A stretch of DNA of 64,000 nucleotides, from positions 18,211,484 through 18,275,483 of the forward strand of contig NC_135550.1 of the NCBI RefSeq assembly GCF_964340395.1, given 5' to 3'. How positions within the stretch are numbered: the first letter of the stretch is position 1; the number at the start of each line of letters is the position of its first letter. The notes beneath the pieces are model-generated. The model did no database searches and had not been told where the DNA came from. It saw only the letters and a list, made by a program, of their open reading frames with translations. A program made the position numbers and the translations under genes. Source of the stretch: Glandiceps talaboti (Eukaryota > Hemichordata > Enteropneusta > Spengelidae). Below are positions 29,344-42,032 of the stretch, piece by piece.

Positions 29344-31276
29344 ATCTTGTTTCTGACTTTACATTAGTTAACATTAGGTTGTCTGAAAATTCTGACTTTC
29401 TAAATGCCTTCAATCATACTTAAATCTTAAATCATTTTCAAAAATGTGATTGTTACAAAATGATGGATCGTTCTGTTTCTTGGATGTCAACAAAATTGGC
29501 ATATTCAAGCTCACATGGAACATAAGTTGATAACATAATATGATGAGAAGGATCCTGTACGTCAAGTAGTTTACAAACTAAGTGCGGTTAAGTAGGTGAA
29601 ATCTATATTTGTCATATAACCAGGGTTCCCAATAAAAATTAAAGAACAAGACACTGATATTGTAGCTTGTCAAATTCATAACAGGGAAGTACAAAAAAAA
29701 TTCAGACATATAAAGAGTAACTAACAGTCCCAGTCCTGTCAACTTTGCCACTGAATCACCAACAAGCCAATGCACTATCTAGAAACAAAGTACATTTATA
29801 ATTACACTGATAGTATATCTCTTGACACTTCTATTTACATTAAGTCACATTTAAATAACTCTGCTACTAGAAGCACTCTCACAGGGAATGTTCAAATTAC
29901 TTGGTAAATAAAAAACACTTCATTAGTGGGTATAGATGTAGCTGTTTACATTTCAAAACAATAATAATCCTGGCTTATTAAAACTATCCTTTCAAACTTT
30001 GACACCTACCTCATGATATGAACACTATTAATCTACAAGACCACACTTCTGAATATTTAGTAACTGTTGTGACCTTTGACTTAAAATAGTGATACTTGAT
30101 ATGTTGCTATGCAACCACAATATCAATCACAGTGTCACAGATTTTTTTATTTTATTTTTTTACAAACAGCACATATTTCATCTAATGTGATGAAAGTACA
30201 TGGAGAAGCCCTTCAACTGGATAATAACTGTTATTCTATCTAATCACCAAACCCCCCAAAATTACTCATCAGATTGGAGTGACTCACACATACTCATTTG
30301 AAACTGGGTCATTTTTTGAAAAGGGCAAACCTCACTGTTTGTGATAAATTTATTACTAACTCAGTATTTCTATATTTGAATATTTTATGTACACAGGTAA
30401 ACATTTGGACATGAAAATATCCCTCAAACGTTGAGACTGGATCATATTCCATATATGAATAAATGCCAATGATATGATATAATGGCTAGATTCCATGGAA
30501 AACTAAAACTGTATCATGTTTAATAGTGATGTCATAGTTTTACCATACAAAAATAGCACCCTGTATCGACTAATGCCTTCGTCATTACTTAGGATGTAAT
30601 CTGAGTAATTTCACTCCAGTCGGACCTTTTGACTCCAAAATTTTGAAAATTACAAGGACTGCATTTGCTGGAACGAAAGCACCACAGGAATTTGAATCCA
30701 CGGGGAACATAAATGCATTGCCTACAAGTACAATCGACAACCTAGAATCGTTTATAAACACAACTCAATAAGGAGACCCAACTCCTATTTTATATCAGGA
30801 AAGAGTCACTAAGTTAGTTACCAAAAAAAACATAGCCAAAGGCAAAGAAGTGAACCGAAGCTTCATTTTTCTCACGTCATGTAGGGTGATAGTAATAATT
30901 ATTACGATTTGCCTGTTACTGTCGACGGCTGATGACGGTTACGCGACTCCCACTCACGTAGGTGCCATAATAATGGTTAAGAAAAACTTACCGTAAAATC
31001 GTGCCCCGATCGACCCTAGATCTTCAGAATTTACACCCCCATCGTCAACAACTTAACACATCACTCTGCCTGAGTAATACTGCCAGACTAAAATGGGTCC
31101 GGGGAAGACGTGAACGCGTAAAACGCAGAGTTCACCGCATCCGCTGTTCAGTCTGTTACCGGAATGTTTGGTATGTGATGTTTTCGTATCAAGACTTGAA
31201 TTATGCGTTTGACAGATGTGAAAACTAAATTGGGTATCAATATCTCCAATGGCTTGACGAAAGAAGAATCCTTACC

Positions 31277-31443
31277 TTATATTTTACTGTTGTTTAGGTG
31301 ATTTACATAGCTGCAGACACATATTACATGTAAACATCACTCGAAACCGCTACACTACACCGCTGGAACCGCCATCTTGAATTTCTGGCTACCTAACCGA
31401 CATGCATTACGCCAAACTTCCGTCAGCTAAAGGGTTACTTCCG
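31277..31443 (-). promoter_or_regulatory. Minus-strand promoter and first non-coding exon, probably of TTBK
   Basis: Two identical ETS-type sites (ACTTCCG on plus, CGGAAGT on the gene strand) lie at 31416-31422 and 31437-31443. A YY1-type site, TCAAGATGGCGG on the minus strand, lies at 31369-31380. This order and orientation is typical of TATA-less animal promoters, with transcription starting near 31.39 kb. A good donor, AAG|GTAAGG, sits at 31277/31276, and a second, ACG|GTAAGT, at 30992/30991. The next minus-strand gene downstream is TTBK; the link is inferred. Confidence 0.5.
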
Positions 31444-34432
31444 AGACTGCCAGCTGATCTAATCAAAACATTGACGTTATATTTTTTTCGGCGTTCGTAA
31501 GATTTCGCTTTTACTGATAACCCATTTTTAATGTATCATGTCATGTCATTAATACAGCGCGAAGATCCATATAAAATATAATGCTTCCAAGCATACTTGC
31601 AATATTCACATTGAATGTCGGCTAAATACCATGTACTACTACTACTACTACAATTTATATCACAATGTGCATTTGGGCCATGAGGAATGTAATTTGTTCT
31701 AAAAAAATATAACGTTTTCCTTTGATATCCTAATTATAGCAGACATATCTATTTTTCATTTTTTGAGGAGTAATTATTTCATTTCATTATTTCAACTTAA
31801 AAATAAGTTACAAACCCTCAAAAACTTGAAATAAATGCATGTGTGTATTTACCTAGTTGTTCTTTGTGCCCAAGATTAGAAAAAGAAATTGGCCACACTT
31901 AATTACCAGTGTCTGCAATATGCAAGGAATAGCTTGACTTGATAATTGACCATGAAACAAAAGCTTACACCTGATAATATAGGGGGTAGACACTTGAATG
32001 GAATCTCTATGTATTATAGTTTTTGACGGTAAATATGATTTTTAACTGAAAATATGGTCACCATTCAGTAAAATAGTGAGCTGAGTACAAAGAGTAAATC
32101 GTCTATATTTTGTCTTTTGTATTTACCTGGAAACATGATTTCTAAGAAATTGGCAGAAAACAAACACAAGAAAGTTTGTGATATTCAAGACCATGGATTT
32201 TGGTACACTGAGTAAATATAATATTGATTTTTAAGTACAAATATGACCGTCATTCAGTCAAATTTGCATATGTCATAAAACAAAGTGATGTGTATATGTC
32301 CCATATGATATGCCACCTTTGTGCCAGGTTTGACTGAAATTAGATACTGTACGTCAGAGAAATGAGGAATTACAATGGTCAGACAAGCAAAAGGACAAAT
32401 GTATGAAGCCCACTGTAGTAGCCCCTCCTTCAGTAGCTAAAAAAAGTTGCTTTGTCATTGCCCCTCCCCCTCCTAATACTTTATCTTGTATTGGTGGTAT
32501 TTGGCCATACCTTGTACGTAAGTACAAGTGGGCCAAAGATGATGATTCATATTCAACTCTAGGGGGCGCTGTTGATGAATCATGGACACACCCTACTGTG
32601 ACTAGACAGTTTTCAGATCAGTAAACTTTCTTTTCAGAATGACATCAAGGAGTAGATACATCGTTACTATTGCTCCTACACAATTAAAATTCATTCAAAT
32701 ACAGGTAAAAGTATAATTGAATCAAAGATGCAGAGTGGGTCGTAATTGATATTTCATTGAAAAATTATTGCAACCAAAGCTTGAAAAGGAGGTTGTAACA
32801 TGAACAATTTCAGAAAAAGAATACTAAATTCCCCCATAAAGCCAATCAAGCTACACTACACCACCTACCTGACCTTATAAACATACAAATGTGTTTATTT
32901 TACTGTGACGACTCATAATGTTTGTACTTTAATTTCAAAGTTGTGTGATCACAAAGCCAGCACCAAATATTTACCAAGGTCCTATGACTTTGCTTAGAAA
33001 GGCAATTTTTCGGTCATTTTATTTTGCAATTATCAAGTACGGTCATAAATGGATTTGATTTCTTTCAATAAAATTATTCACTTTTTAAACTTAAAATTGA
33101 GTTAATACAACAATTAATATTAACTCTCTCTATGCAGGTATGAAATTATAAATGCTATCATACTGTATGAAGACTGCTCAAATTTCCAAATATTACTGAC
33201 AGAAACCAAATAAATTGCTTCGTACATTTAACAGACACTCAGAATAAAAATTATAAAAAACAATTTGGACCACAACAAAGATACATTCTTTTCTGACCCA
33301 TAAGGCCAATTTTATTTCCAATATTTACATCAAGACTGTGGTTGTACATGGCATACATAGCTTGGATAAAGATTATGACACAAAGGGTATCTATCCCACC
33401 TTCAAGGACTTACTTTAGACTTTTGTATTTCATATAAAAACAGGTGCTGACAAAGTTTATTTAGAAGAGAAATCAACATTTATTCTTTTTATTGCATTCC
33501 CTCCTTCTGAACAATATTGAATATTAACTTTCAACAGTCAACATGCAATCCACACTGAGCATGCTCAGATGCAAATGACTGTGGGATGGATTGTCATACC
33601 TAATCCGGGATAATCAGAAGGGTGGTCCTCTTGCCTGGTCTGGGTAACCAAGACTGTGGTAACAAAATATGTGACAAGATTGGTTACAACCGTGATTGAT
33701 GTTGATCAATGGCAGGCCAAGTTTCCCATAATGCAAAATTTCAAGATGGTGGATTTGTAAATTTACTATTACTGACAGAAACTGGTATTTCCTCGTCCAA
33801 AAATTATGATCACGGCATCATTTCTTGGTACAGTCTACCTCTTGTTACACACATATCAGTATATAGGCTCGCATGTCATCATAATAACTTAAGGTTAGAG
33901 AGAGACGATTCTTTTAATTCTTAGGACTACATAGCCATATTACATCATTCAATATCCTGACATTATCTACAAATCTATTGTTTCATCTCCCCATGTAAAT
34001 GGACAAAATAGGATACTCTTAAAATCTTCAATCAAATTCAATGCCTGAGTTCCATTATCTTTGAAGAAATTGAGTAGAATGGTATTACATAGAAAAATGA
34101 TTGCTGTGAATTCAATGTAATATCTTATAGAATTCACACATCATTTCATTTTCATTCTCTTCTGTTTGCAATATCAGTGTCAACACAGATTTTACTATCA
34201 AAATTGCTCCAGTTTAAATAGTTCCTTGTAAGAGATTTCTGTCATCAAATCTCTACACTTTGGCAAAGTCTGATTATTCTAAGAACTCCATCTTCTTTGA
34301 GTAATTTTTAAGGATGGCAAAAAAGACTTGAATTCTTGGAGTACTTTGTAACCATTCCTTCATGTCCAGCGTTCAAAGTTCATAATAGTTTATGTTGTAT
34401 GACTTTACAATGTTGTCATGACAACTAAATCC
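31444..34432. other. Spacer between VTI1B stop and the 31.4-kb promoter
   Basis: Contains (ACT)n at about 31632-31648 and AT-rich DNA with no supported gene. Part must be the VTI1B 3'UTR; minus-strand AATAAA signals lie at 33456-33461 and 33487-33492. The 70-90-residue frames around 32400-32624 and 33709-33924 lack any recognisable motif. Confidence 0.55.
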
Positions 34433-37400
34433 TTAGCGCAACTTCAAGTACAAAACAGCACCCAGTATTCCCAATTCTAAAAGTATGATCATTCCGAGTA
34501 GAAGTTTGTTTGTCATTAACCTGTAATAACAGAACATAACATTAGACAACATAAAACACATGTTATATTTTTAACCTGAAACAGAACATAACATCAGACA
34601 ATGTAAAACACATATATTTTTTATCGCTGCATAGGCTATAGATGTACAAGCCTTCAAATCTGCACTGAATGCTACCAATACTAGGGTTCCATAGTACTTT
34701 GTTTGTATTGCTCCACACATGACCCTTGAGTCTTTGATGGTAACCAGTATTGGTGCTTGTATGTCAATGATACAGATACAGATACAAATTATACAGACAC
34801 AGACAGACAGTCACAGACACATACACAGATACAGATACAGACACAGATACAGACACAGACACAGACACAGCTACAGATACAGAGACACAGTCACAGACAC
34901 AGACACAGACACAGACACAGACACAGACACAGATACAGACAGATACAGATACAGACACAGCTACAGATACAGAGACACACAGAGTCACAGACACAGACAC
35001 AGACAGACACAGACACAGATACAGACACAGACACAGACACAGATACAGACAGATACAGATACAGATACAGATACAGAGACACACAGAGTCACAGACACAG
35101 ACACAGACACAGACACAGATACAGACAGATACAGATACAGATAGGCCAATTTGTGACATTGTGTTAATCTGTAACAGCTACAACAGAAAATGCTCACCAG
35201 AAGATTGTATACATTTATATTGTAAGCCACTTTTTGGGGAAGTTGAGTTTTCTGTTTTACATGCTAGGCAAAAACACTATTACGATAACCGTTTATTTGC
35301 CATAGAAAGAATGAATTTGTCACAGTATGCCATACATATACAGAAATTGACAAACTAGAGAAATTGCACAACACATCTGTATAGAGTACAATTGAGAGTT
35401 CTATGGCCAGAAAACAGGGAAAAGCTAAAGTGTAGCTTTGAAAAAATATGTTTCCCGAGTTTGGAACTTTACAATTCGTAGTACAATGAGAAATAATGAG
35501 GGCTTTCTAAAAGAAGAATGTAAAATATCAATACAATTGTTCTACAGTAACTATGAAGTACGGAATAATTACAAAATACCGTATTTACACAAGAAAAAAA
35601 AATTAGTTCAGTTAAAAGATATAAAACAGGTGGAAGGAAACATATAATAAAACTATACATATACTTTGGAATGTTGCAACATCTGGTATAGTTTGATGCA
35701 TCCCAAAATTTGATAAGACTGGTAATGTCTACAAAACATACCAGGATTGTGATTTTTTTTTTATAAACATATTATTGTCTACATCATACATGATAGTTTC
35801 TATATTCTAGCATGTAATGAGGAAACTAGTGTATAGAGTCAACATACCTCCTTCCCATGGAATTCAATATTTTTCTACTGCGACTGAGATCCTGGTCCAT
35901 ACCATGTACCTGTAAAATCACACAAATAAACTTTTTTATTCTACTAATACAACTTTCTCAAATCAAGTAGTCACAAAATATGTACAATTCAATTACTCAG
36001 GAAGACCCTCACATAAAACATAAAGTATTGAACTCCTGTCTGAGATCAATGTTCTTACATGTAGTAGTTGTTCTCCTTCTTCCTCTTTCATTTATATTTC
36101 TATTCTTTGCTCTTTTATGTACCTTGTTCCTCTCCTGGCAGTCAAATGTCACGGAATATTATTGTACTAATGTTGAAAGTACATTCTTTGCTAACTGCAA
36201 TACCATTTCTTTTCTTTACAACTTGTTCCCCTAACTCGCCTGTCATTCTACCTACCCTGTCCCTTGTCCTAACAAGTTGTTCTTTTTGTTCCCCTAACTC
36301 ATCTATTATTTCTATTCCCACAGCATCTGTTTCTGCAGCCACTCTGTGTGATCTCTCAATGCTTTCTGATGCTCTGCCAAGAGTTTCGGTCCCTTGTAGA
36401 AGTCTAGCTCTCTGTGACGCTTGTATTGCCTGAAAGAAAGAATACAAGCAAATTGTAAATGTACAAAAAAAAAAGAAGTGTATTCCAGCTATAGAAATCA
36501 AAGTCATCTGTGATGATGTCTTTGAAATGTTACTATTTAGGAGGAGAGCTTGTGGCAATGGCTAGATAATTTGAGAATTTTAATTATGTTACTTTTGTAA
36601 TTGTCATGAAAATCACCAACAAGTGAAAACTACTTACTATCACAGAGATTTATCTATTGTCATCAAATGCAACAAGTCAACTAACACAAAGTGTACAATT
36701 GTACTTATTTTTATTGTTGCACAATAGACTTAATAGCACTTTCCCATACTGTGCTAAAAAAATTATTACCCCTGGCATGGACCTAATAGGTACAACGGCC
36801 CTTTATACTTCTTCAACTACCTGGGAGCATACAATCCAGCGAAGTCTCTAAGTGCATATACAGTAATAAAGCATTCACACTGCAACCTCTATCCTACCAG
36901 GTCCTCAATTATTGAGTTGACTGAGGCACAGTCATGGTTCAAACCATGGTAAGGCTCAAAGCTGCAACCTGTAGACTCCCAGCCTGTCACTCTAACTATT
37001 CAACCATCATGACTCCGCTAACAGATGTAAATGTGGCCAGTCAGCAGAAACTGTGTGGTAAAAACGAATACTTACTGCTACATCACTACCACTATCATAT
37101 ATACCAGTTGACAGTAATGCATCTCTACTGCCAGCCCCACTTGGCATTTGTCTCTGAAATGACACATAAATAAAATGGTTCAAGTATGAAACTTACTCAA
37201 ATTTCATGAAAAAGCCTGCTCATGGTGTTAAACTAGTCAAAGACTTAAGTCATTTTAATACTGAATAACTACTCATACTTCTTTGTTCAACTGATTACTT
37301 GAGCGAGAAAAAATTGACATTGGAAAACACTAAATTATCACTTTATCAAAGTATGAATACATTGCACTACCTGGTCTCTCGCAAGGTTCCTTATTTCTGT

Positions 37401-39902
37401 GTTAAGACTTGATCAATACTTTGTGTGAAATGTCTTACTTCAAACAAGATTATTTGTAAAGGAGATGAAGATTTGATTAACATTGATTCAGCTTAAAAAT
37501 TGCCGAAAGACTGTGCATATCATACACATTTTATGTTCCCCAAGAAGAGATAAGAAACTGGCTTCCCACAGACCGTTCACTGCAAATATAAACAGCACTA
37601 CCCAACCCCAACTGATAGACAGACACATACAGCATCCTTGCTTGGAACATTAGATTGCATGCTAAGATTTTGACACATACATGTACAAATTGAAACTAGC
37701 AAGAATTTGAGTCTGCTTACATGGTTCCCCATGGTGACATGTGTGTACACAACTACACATACAGTGCCTGCTTGTCAGCAGGAGTGTGGTGTTGTTTATA
37801 TTTGTAATGAGTGGTCTGCAGGAAGCCTGTTTCTTTTCTATCTAAAGTGTTCTTGGGGAACATAAAATGTGTATGATATGCACAGTCCTTTGACAAAACT
37901 TCGATTTTTAAGCTGTATAATAATTAAAGATGAAGGTACCTTGTTGTGGTCAATGTCTTCATTCTTGAAGTTGGACATCATTTTGTTCAAATCAGTCAGG
38001 TGATCACATTAATAAGGTCACCTGATATCAGAGACACTTGTTTATCACAACACAAAAAGAAAATGACAAGACATTTTTTTCAAGCATGTGATAAAATGTA
38101 CTAAAAGTCACTCACCAATTCTCTTTGGAGTTTTTCTAGATCTCTTCGATAATTTCTAACTTTGCTTAGCAGCTGTATACGATAACTTCCAGGGGCTGGT
38201 TTTAATTCTTCTTCCAGTTCTTGCAGCTATGGCAGAAATCAGAAATCAAAAACGACTATTTCATGATCACTTTCAGTCACACTAGATTCAGTAGGATGCA
38301 AGTCTACAGTGTCAGGATCCTTGCTAAGTCATGGTTGTAGTCATGACAATGGACTAAAAACCTTACTCAGGGTCTGCTCAATCTGATTAAAATCTGATGT
38401 TAGATAGGCTGGTTTTCCTGTATTTACCTTTATTCCATCGTTATTGCGTCTTTTACGTTAGTTTTTTATTTTCCTGGACGAACGCCTTTCCAAAGGCCTT
38501 TGGAAAAGCGTTCGTCCAGGAAAATAAAAAACTAACGTAAAAGACGCAATAACGATGGAATAAAGGTAAATACAGGAAAACCAGCCTATCTAACATCAGA
38601 TTTTAATCAGATTGGGGTCTGCTGTACTGTTGTGACACATAAAATTATTACACAATACTGATGAATAACTCACAGCTTGTATAACCATTCCAATAGTTGT
38701 ACAAGTCACTACAAATTAGACTATACTGTATTGGATGATATGTTGGGAATGACATGAAGTTTTCGTTAAATTCAAGGTGTGGACAAACACAAAAGCAATG
38801 GACTTACTGAACATGGTACACTTGAGGATCATGTCCTACTGTAATTTCTGTGCATTCTCTTCATAATTTTTTTTAAAAAGTCACATCAAACAGGTCCAAT
38901 TTTTGTATCAAAACAATATCAAAGAAATCATTAGATTCTAAATATTCCCTGGGACAAAATAGTACTATGAACAACACTAAGAAGCAGCAAAGTCCTTGAT
39001 GCTCTGATTGATTAGTGATCTTACCACGATGTATGCACTTTCAAACTGTCTTTCTGCTTGCCTGATCAATCTTTTTCTTTCTTCTACAAGAATAAAACAA
39101 ATAAATCAATAAATCAATCAATAATAAATATTATACTGCACCTTCATGTACAACCTATTCTATCCTACTTGTATACATGTATCCATAATTCCATTTATTA
39201 GTGGTAATGACAAAATAACTTCTAATTTTCACTCTTTGACAAATAGTTTACCTATATTGATAGGCATTATGTCTGGCTGATTTGCATTACAACCAACTGT
39301 AAGTAAGGAATATACAACAAGGTGCAACATGGTATTAATGTGGATACACCATCGATACATTATATATACAACAATCATGGAAGTATCATTGAATACAACT
39401 GATTATCTTGATGGTGTTTGCATGATACAATATAGGTTAGCACGGTAACAGGTAACTTGGCTTGGACCCCTTGCCATTTCAACCCCTGTCATCTCCCCCC
39501 TTTAATTATCTTGAACACCCCCCCCCCCCCCAATCCTGGTAATCTTGAACGCCCCCCCCCCCCCCACAGTTTATCATCTATTTAATATAACGTGTATTCT
39601 TTCCTATCATGATTTTCAGTTGTATTAAACTGAGGATACGGGTGGTAAACTAAACAAAATTCTACAGTTGGATATTTTACATTTTCATATAATAAGGGGT
39701 GAACCAACAGAAACAAAATATATCATTCAATAACGATTCGTCGATCTCATCATCATGATCATGTGACATTTCAAACGACCGACATTGTTTAGTTTCACTC
39801 ACCTCCACTACATAGTGGTATTTTGTCATGAATGGTAGTCCTAAGTGACGCATACAAGGATCGAAATTCATCTTCGTGACTCTCAAATTGTTCAGAAGAC
39901 AT
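34433..39902 (-). CDS. VTI1B: Vti1b, Qb-SNARE of endosome/Golgi fusion
   Basis: Vesicle SNARE contributing the Qb helix to late-endosome and trans-Golgi fusion complexes. Exons (minus): 39902-39803, 39083-39025, 38226-38116, 37153-37076, 36429-36256, 35909-35848, 34520-34433, all GT-AG with phases 1,0,0,0,0,2. Product 223 aa (human 232). Order: N-terminal Vti1 helical domain with LEKLQREL near 83-90; SNARE core from about 125 to 190 with LLQGTE.L.RA..SIERSHR.A.ETD.VG.EII.ELGEQ, nearly the vertebrate Vti1b sequence, Gln164 being the probable zero-layer residue; then SRSRKILNSMGRR and a C-terminal anchor TNKLLLGMIILLELGILGAV ending KLR. Vti1a is excluded by the RLLQGTE and tail motifs. Introns contain a SINE (36755-37017), a fold-back (37489-37915) and a 236-bp palindrome (38379-38614). 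Confidence 0.97.
34770..35141. repeat. (ACAGAT/ACAGAC)n hexanucleotide tract
   Basis: Simple repeat in VTI1B intron 6, between the last two exons. Asp/Thr/Arg-rich and Cys/Val-rich frames on either strand are artefacts. Confidence 0.95.
36755..37017 (-). mobile_element. tRNA-derived SINE, copy 3, VTI1B intron 4
   Basis: Head on minus: GGTTGAATAGTTAGAGTG, resembling an A box, and GGTTGCAGCTTTGAGCC, resembling a B box. The body shares GAGGACCTGGTAGGATAG, GTTGAAGAAGTATAAAGG and CAGGGGTAATAAT with the other copies. It lies about 58 bp inside the intron from the exon 4 donor, in the gene's own orientation. Confidence 0.7.
37489..37915. mobile_element. Fold-back repeat, arms about 110-130 bp, VTI1B intron 3
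   Basis: Left arm from CAGCTTAAAAAT through CTGTGCATATCATACACATT and TTATGTTCCCCAAGAA to CAAATATAAACA. The right arm is its reverse complement ending ATTTTTAAGCTG at 37915. Arms differ by small indels; the loop is roughly 170 bp. No clear target duplication was found, so class is unassigned. Confidence 0.8.
38379..38614. mobile_element. Palindromic transposon, 236 bp, 9-bp target duplication (copy 1)
   Basis: Two 118-bp arms meet at AAAGGCCTTT with no spacer; I find a single mismatched pair near the centre. Ends are CAATCTGATTAAAATCTGAT and its reverse complement. Directly flanked by GGGTCTGCT on both sides (38370-38378 and 38615-38623), a perfect 9-bp duplication. No coding capacity, so non-autonomous. 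Lies in VTI1B intron 2. Confidence 0.93.
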
Positions 39903-40060
39903 TATGAACTAGGTTTACACGATAATTTGGTAGAGAAGCAACGCACAGACCACTTCCTGGTCCCAAATCATGAGGACGATGTTGTACTTTTACACAGGCT
40001 AGATATTTGCATACGGTCAGAGTTCAATCACGTCAAATGGCGGCGCTATTTTGCGTGTTT
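39903..40060 (-). promoter_or_regulatory. VTI1B 5' leader/promoter region
   Basis: Just upstream of the VTI1B start are an ETS-type site (CCAGGAAGTG on minus, 39951-39960) and a YY1-type motif (CAAATGGCGGCGC on plus, 40034-40046) in locally higher GC. The start site is not resolved. Confidence 0.45.
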
Positions 40061-42000
40061 CTTCGAGATATGCGCAAACACAACAGACCACCGGGACCTG
40101 TATTACATATATTGGACAGTGGGGAAGATCTTCTCCACAGTCTATGCTAAAACATGTAGAAGATAGCTTTTTCTTTCCAGAAAGGTAAGGGACAAAACGT
40201 TGGTTACTGAATAAACTCACAGCAAAGGGAGATGTCATTGAGTACCTCTTTGTCTGGGCGCTAGCGCCCTCAGTATATTATGACTTTCAGTCGCCTTGAT
40301 ATCCCAAGGTGTCTAGCAGCTAGACTACCTGTACATAGGAAGGGAAAACAACGTGCCCCTATTGCAGCCGTCTTGTAACCTCATCTAGACTTAGGAAGTC
40401 GCACGTCAGGGAATCTTCATTAAATTGGTCGTGGGGGACCTGGAAACAGAATAAATAAGGGGGTCACTTTCAAGTTACAAATCGGTCCTCAGGGCGCCGG
40501 GGACATATTTTAGAAAATGGAATTATAAAGGGAAGATCACAATTTACTTTGACTCATTTTTTAATATCTAAATTTGCATTATTTTGTGATTTTGACATGA
40601 TCCCCGGCACTGTTGCCACCGGTTCCTAATCTTACTGCTAGCACACCCCACCGCTGCCACCATTCTAAAGTAATAACACATCAAGTGAAGTGAATTAACA
40701 AAAAGTTGTGGTCATAGGGGCGTGTAGTACTTAGATTGTGGTTTTCCTTGTCTATAAAGGGATAAATATAACAACGTTTTGGCTAGAATATATTCCCTAC
40801 ACTTTATACAGTTGTAGTAGCATGGCCAAGTTCGTGTGATGATATTTTCCTTAGGAAAACAATAATCTAAGCAATAATACATGCCTCTGGGGTTTTGGTG
40901 CAAGGTGTTGACCTCGGTGTTGAGGTTGTCACTTGTACGCTCATCTAGTGTAGTCTTTGGGAGTGAGAAGACGACTTCGACTTCATACTGGTTAGCAGTG
41001 ACAGAGTACGAGGAATGACAGAAATAAGCGTAGTCGTCAGCACAGGGACATTTTCCTTGGCAATTGATGATGACGTATTTTGGCAGAATTCCAATTTAAT
41101 ATGGCAATGGATGAACGAATACCTATTACCATATACCCTCCACCAACGTTGGTGGAGGATCTATGCCCCGGGGTCTATGCTGTTACATATTGATAATATT
41201 TTAGCCTCTGTAATATAATCACATTTGTCATTTTTTCGTCCTAGGGATTTTATTACTAGACGATGATGTTTTAGTTCCATACAGGACATTTTCCCAGGTG
41301 TGGTGCATACTCATCATTCATTGGCATAGAAGCAAAGGACACCATGACAACCACAGGCACTCGAATCAATGTGTGATTTAGAAAAACAAATGTATGTAAA
41401 TAAGACTTATTTACATATTTTTTTCTACACATTGATTTGAATGCCTGTGATGACAACGGTGATAATATAAATATTTATTGATTCAAATCTTACCATCCTT
41501 ATATCGCGATCCGGGCAAGTGCACCTGTTAGATGTCAGAGACTCAAGACGCAGAGACTTTATAAAATATTGTGTTAGCGCCCTCAGCGACAGAATTTTAC
41601 ATTTCTAAAGAGGCTAGGCATACATCATGTGGTCGATCGAAAAATTGTGTATGACTACATTTAACGTATAGCAGCAATTATTGCAGCGTTTAGTTTTTGA
41701 ATCAGAGGTTTTGTTTTTGTTCTTGAGGTGTTTATCGTTCCTGGGGTTTGACTCAAAACTACTAACAATAGAAAGCTCAAAAACAAAAAGCTCAAAATCA
41801 AAACACACACCTGTGTACATGGTGCAGGTACGTGCATGCAATTCTTCATTCGGTCGGGAATTTCTTACAAGACTAGACTAGCTAAGCTGCTTTCTACATA
41901 TATTATGAAATATCAACAACCACTTTATTTTGTGTGCCTCTCAAGTGAGGTAATAGGAAAAAGGCAATTGCTTTTCTGTATTCAATTTCGCCAAAATGTC

Positions 42001-42032
<32 letters not shown>

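Larger units (their letters stand above)
16705..31276. other. Gene-poor stretch: probable TTBK 5'UTR intron or intergenic DNA
   Basis: No protein-coding gene can be supported. It holds degenerate short tandem repeats, (CA)n tracts at about 25797-25820 and 28914-28938, a C-run at 27477-27489 and poly-A at 28662-28675, plus the separately listed repeats and a weak candidate exon at 29227-29343. If the promoter near 31.4 kb drives TTBK, most of this stretch is one 14.5-kb intron in the 5' leader. Confidence 0.6.

Noticed and set aside
32403-32624. 73-residue plus frame with Pro-rich stretch
   Set aside because: No domain, no splice or poly-A context, and composition like its surroundings.
34719-35230. 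DTDT- and CVCV-repeat proteins
   Set aside because: Translation of an ACAGAY hexanucleotide array.
36926-36950. GGTTCAAACC resembling a tRNA B box, considered as a tRNA gene
   Set aside because: No acceptor or anticodon stems fold around it; it lies in a diverged tRNA-derived SINE.
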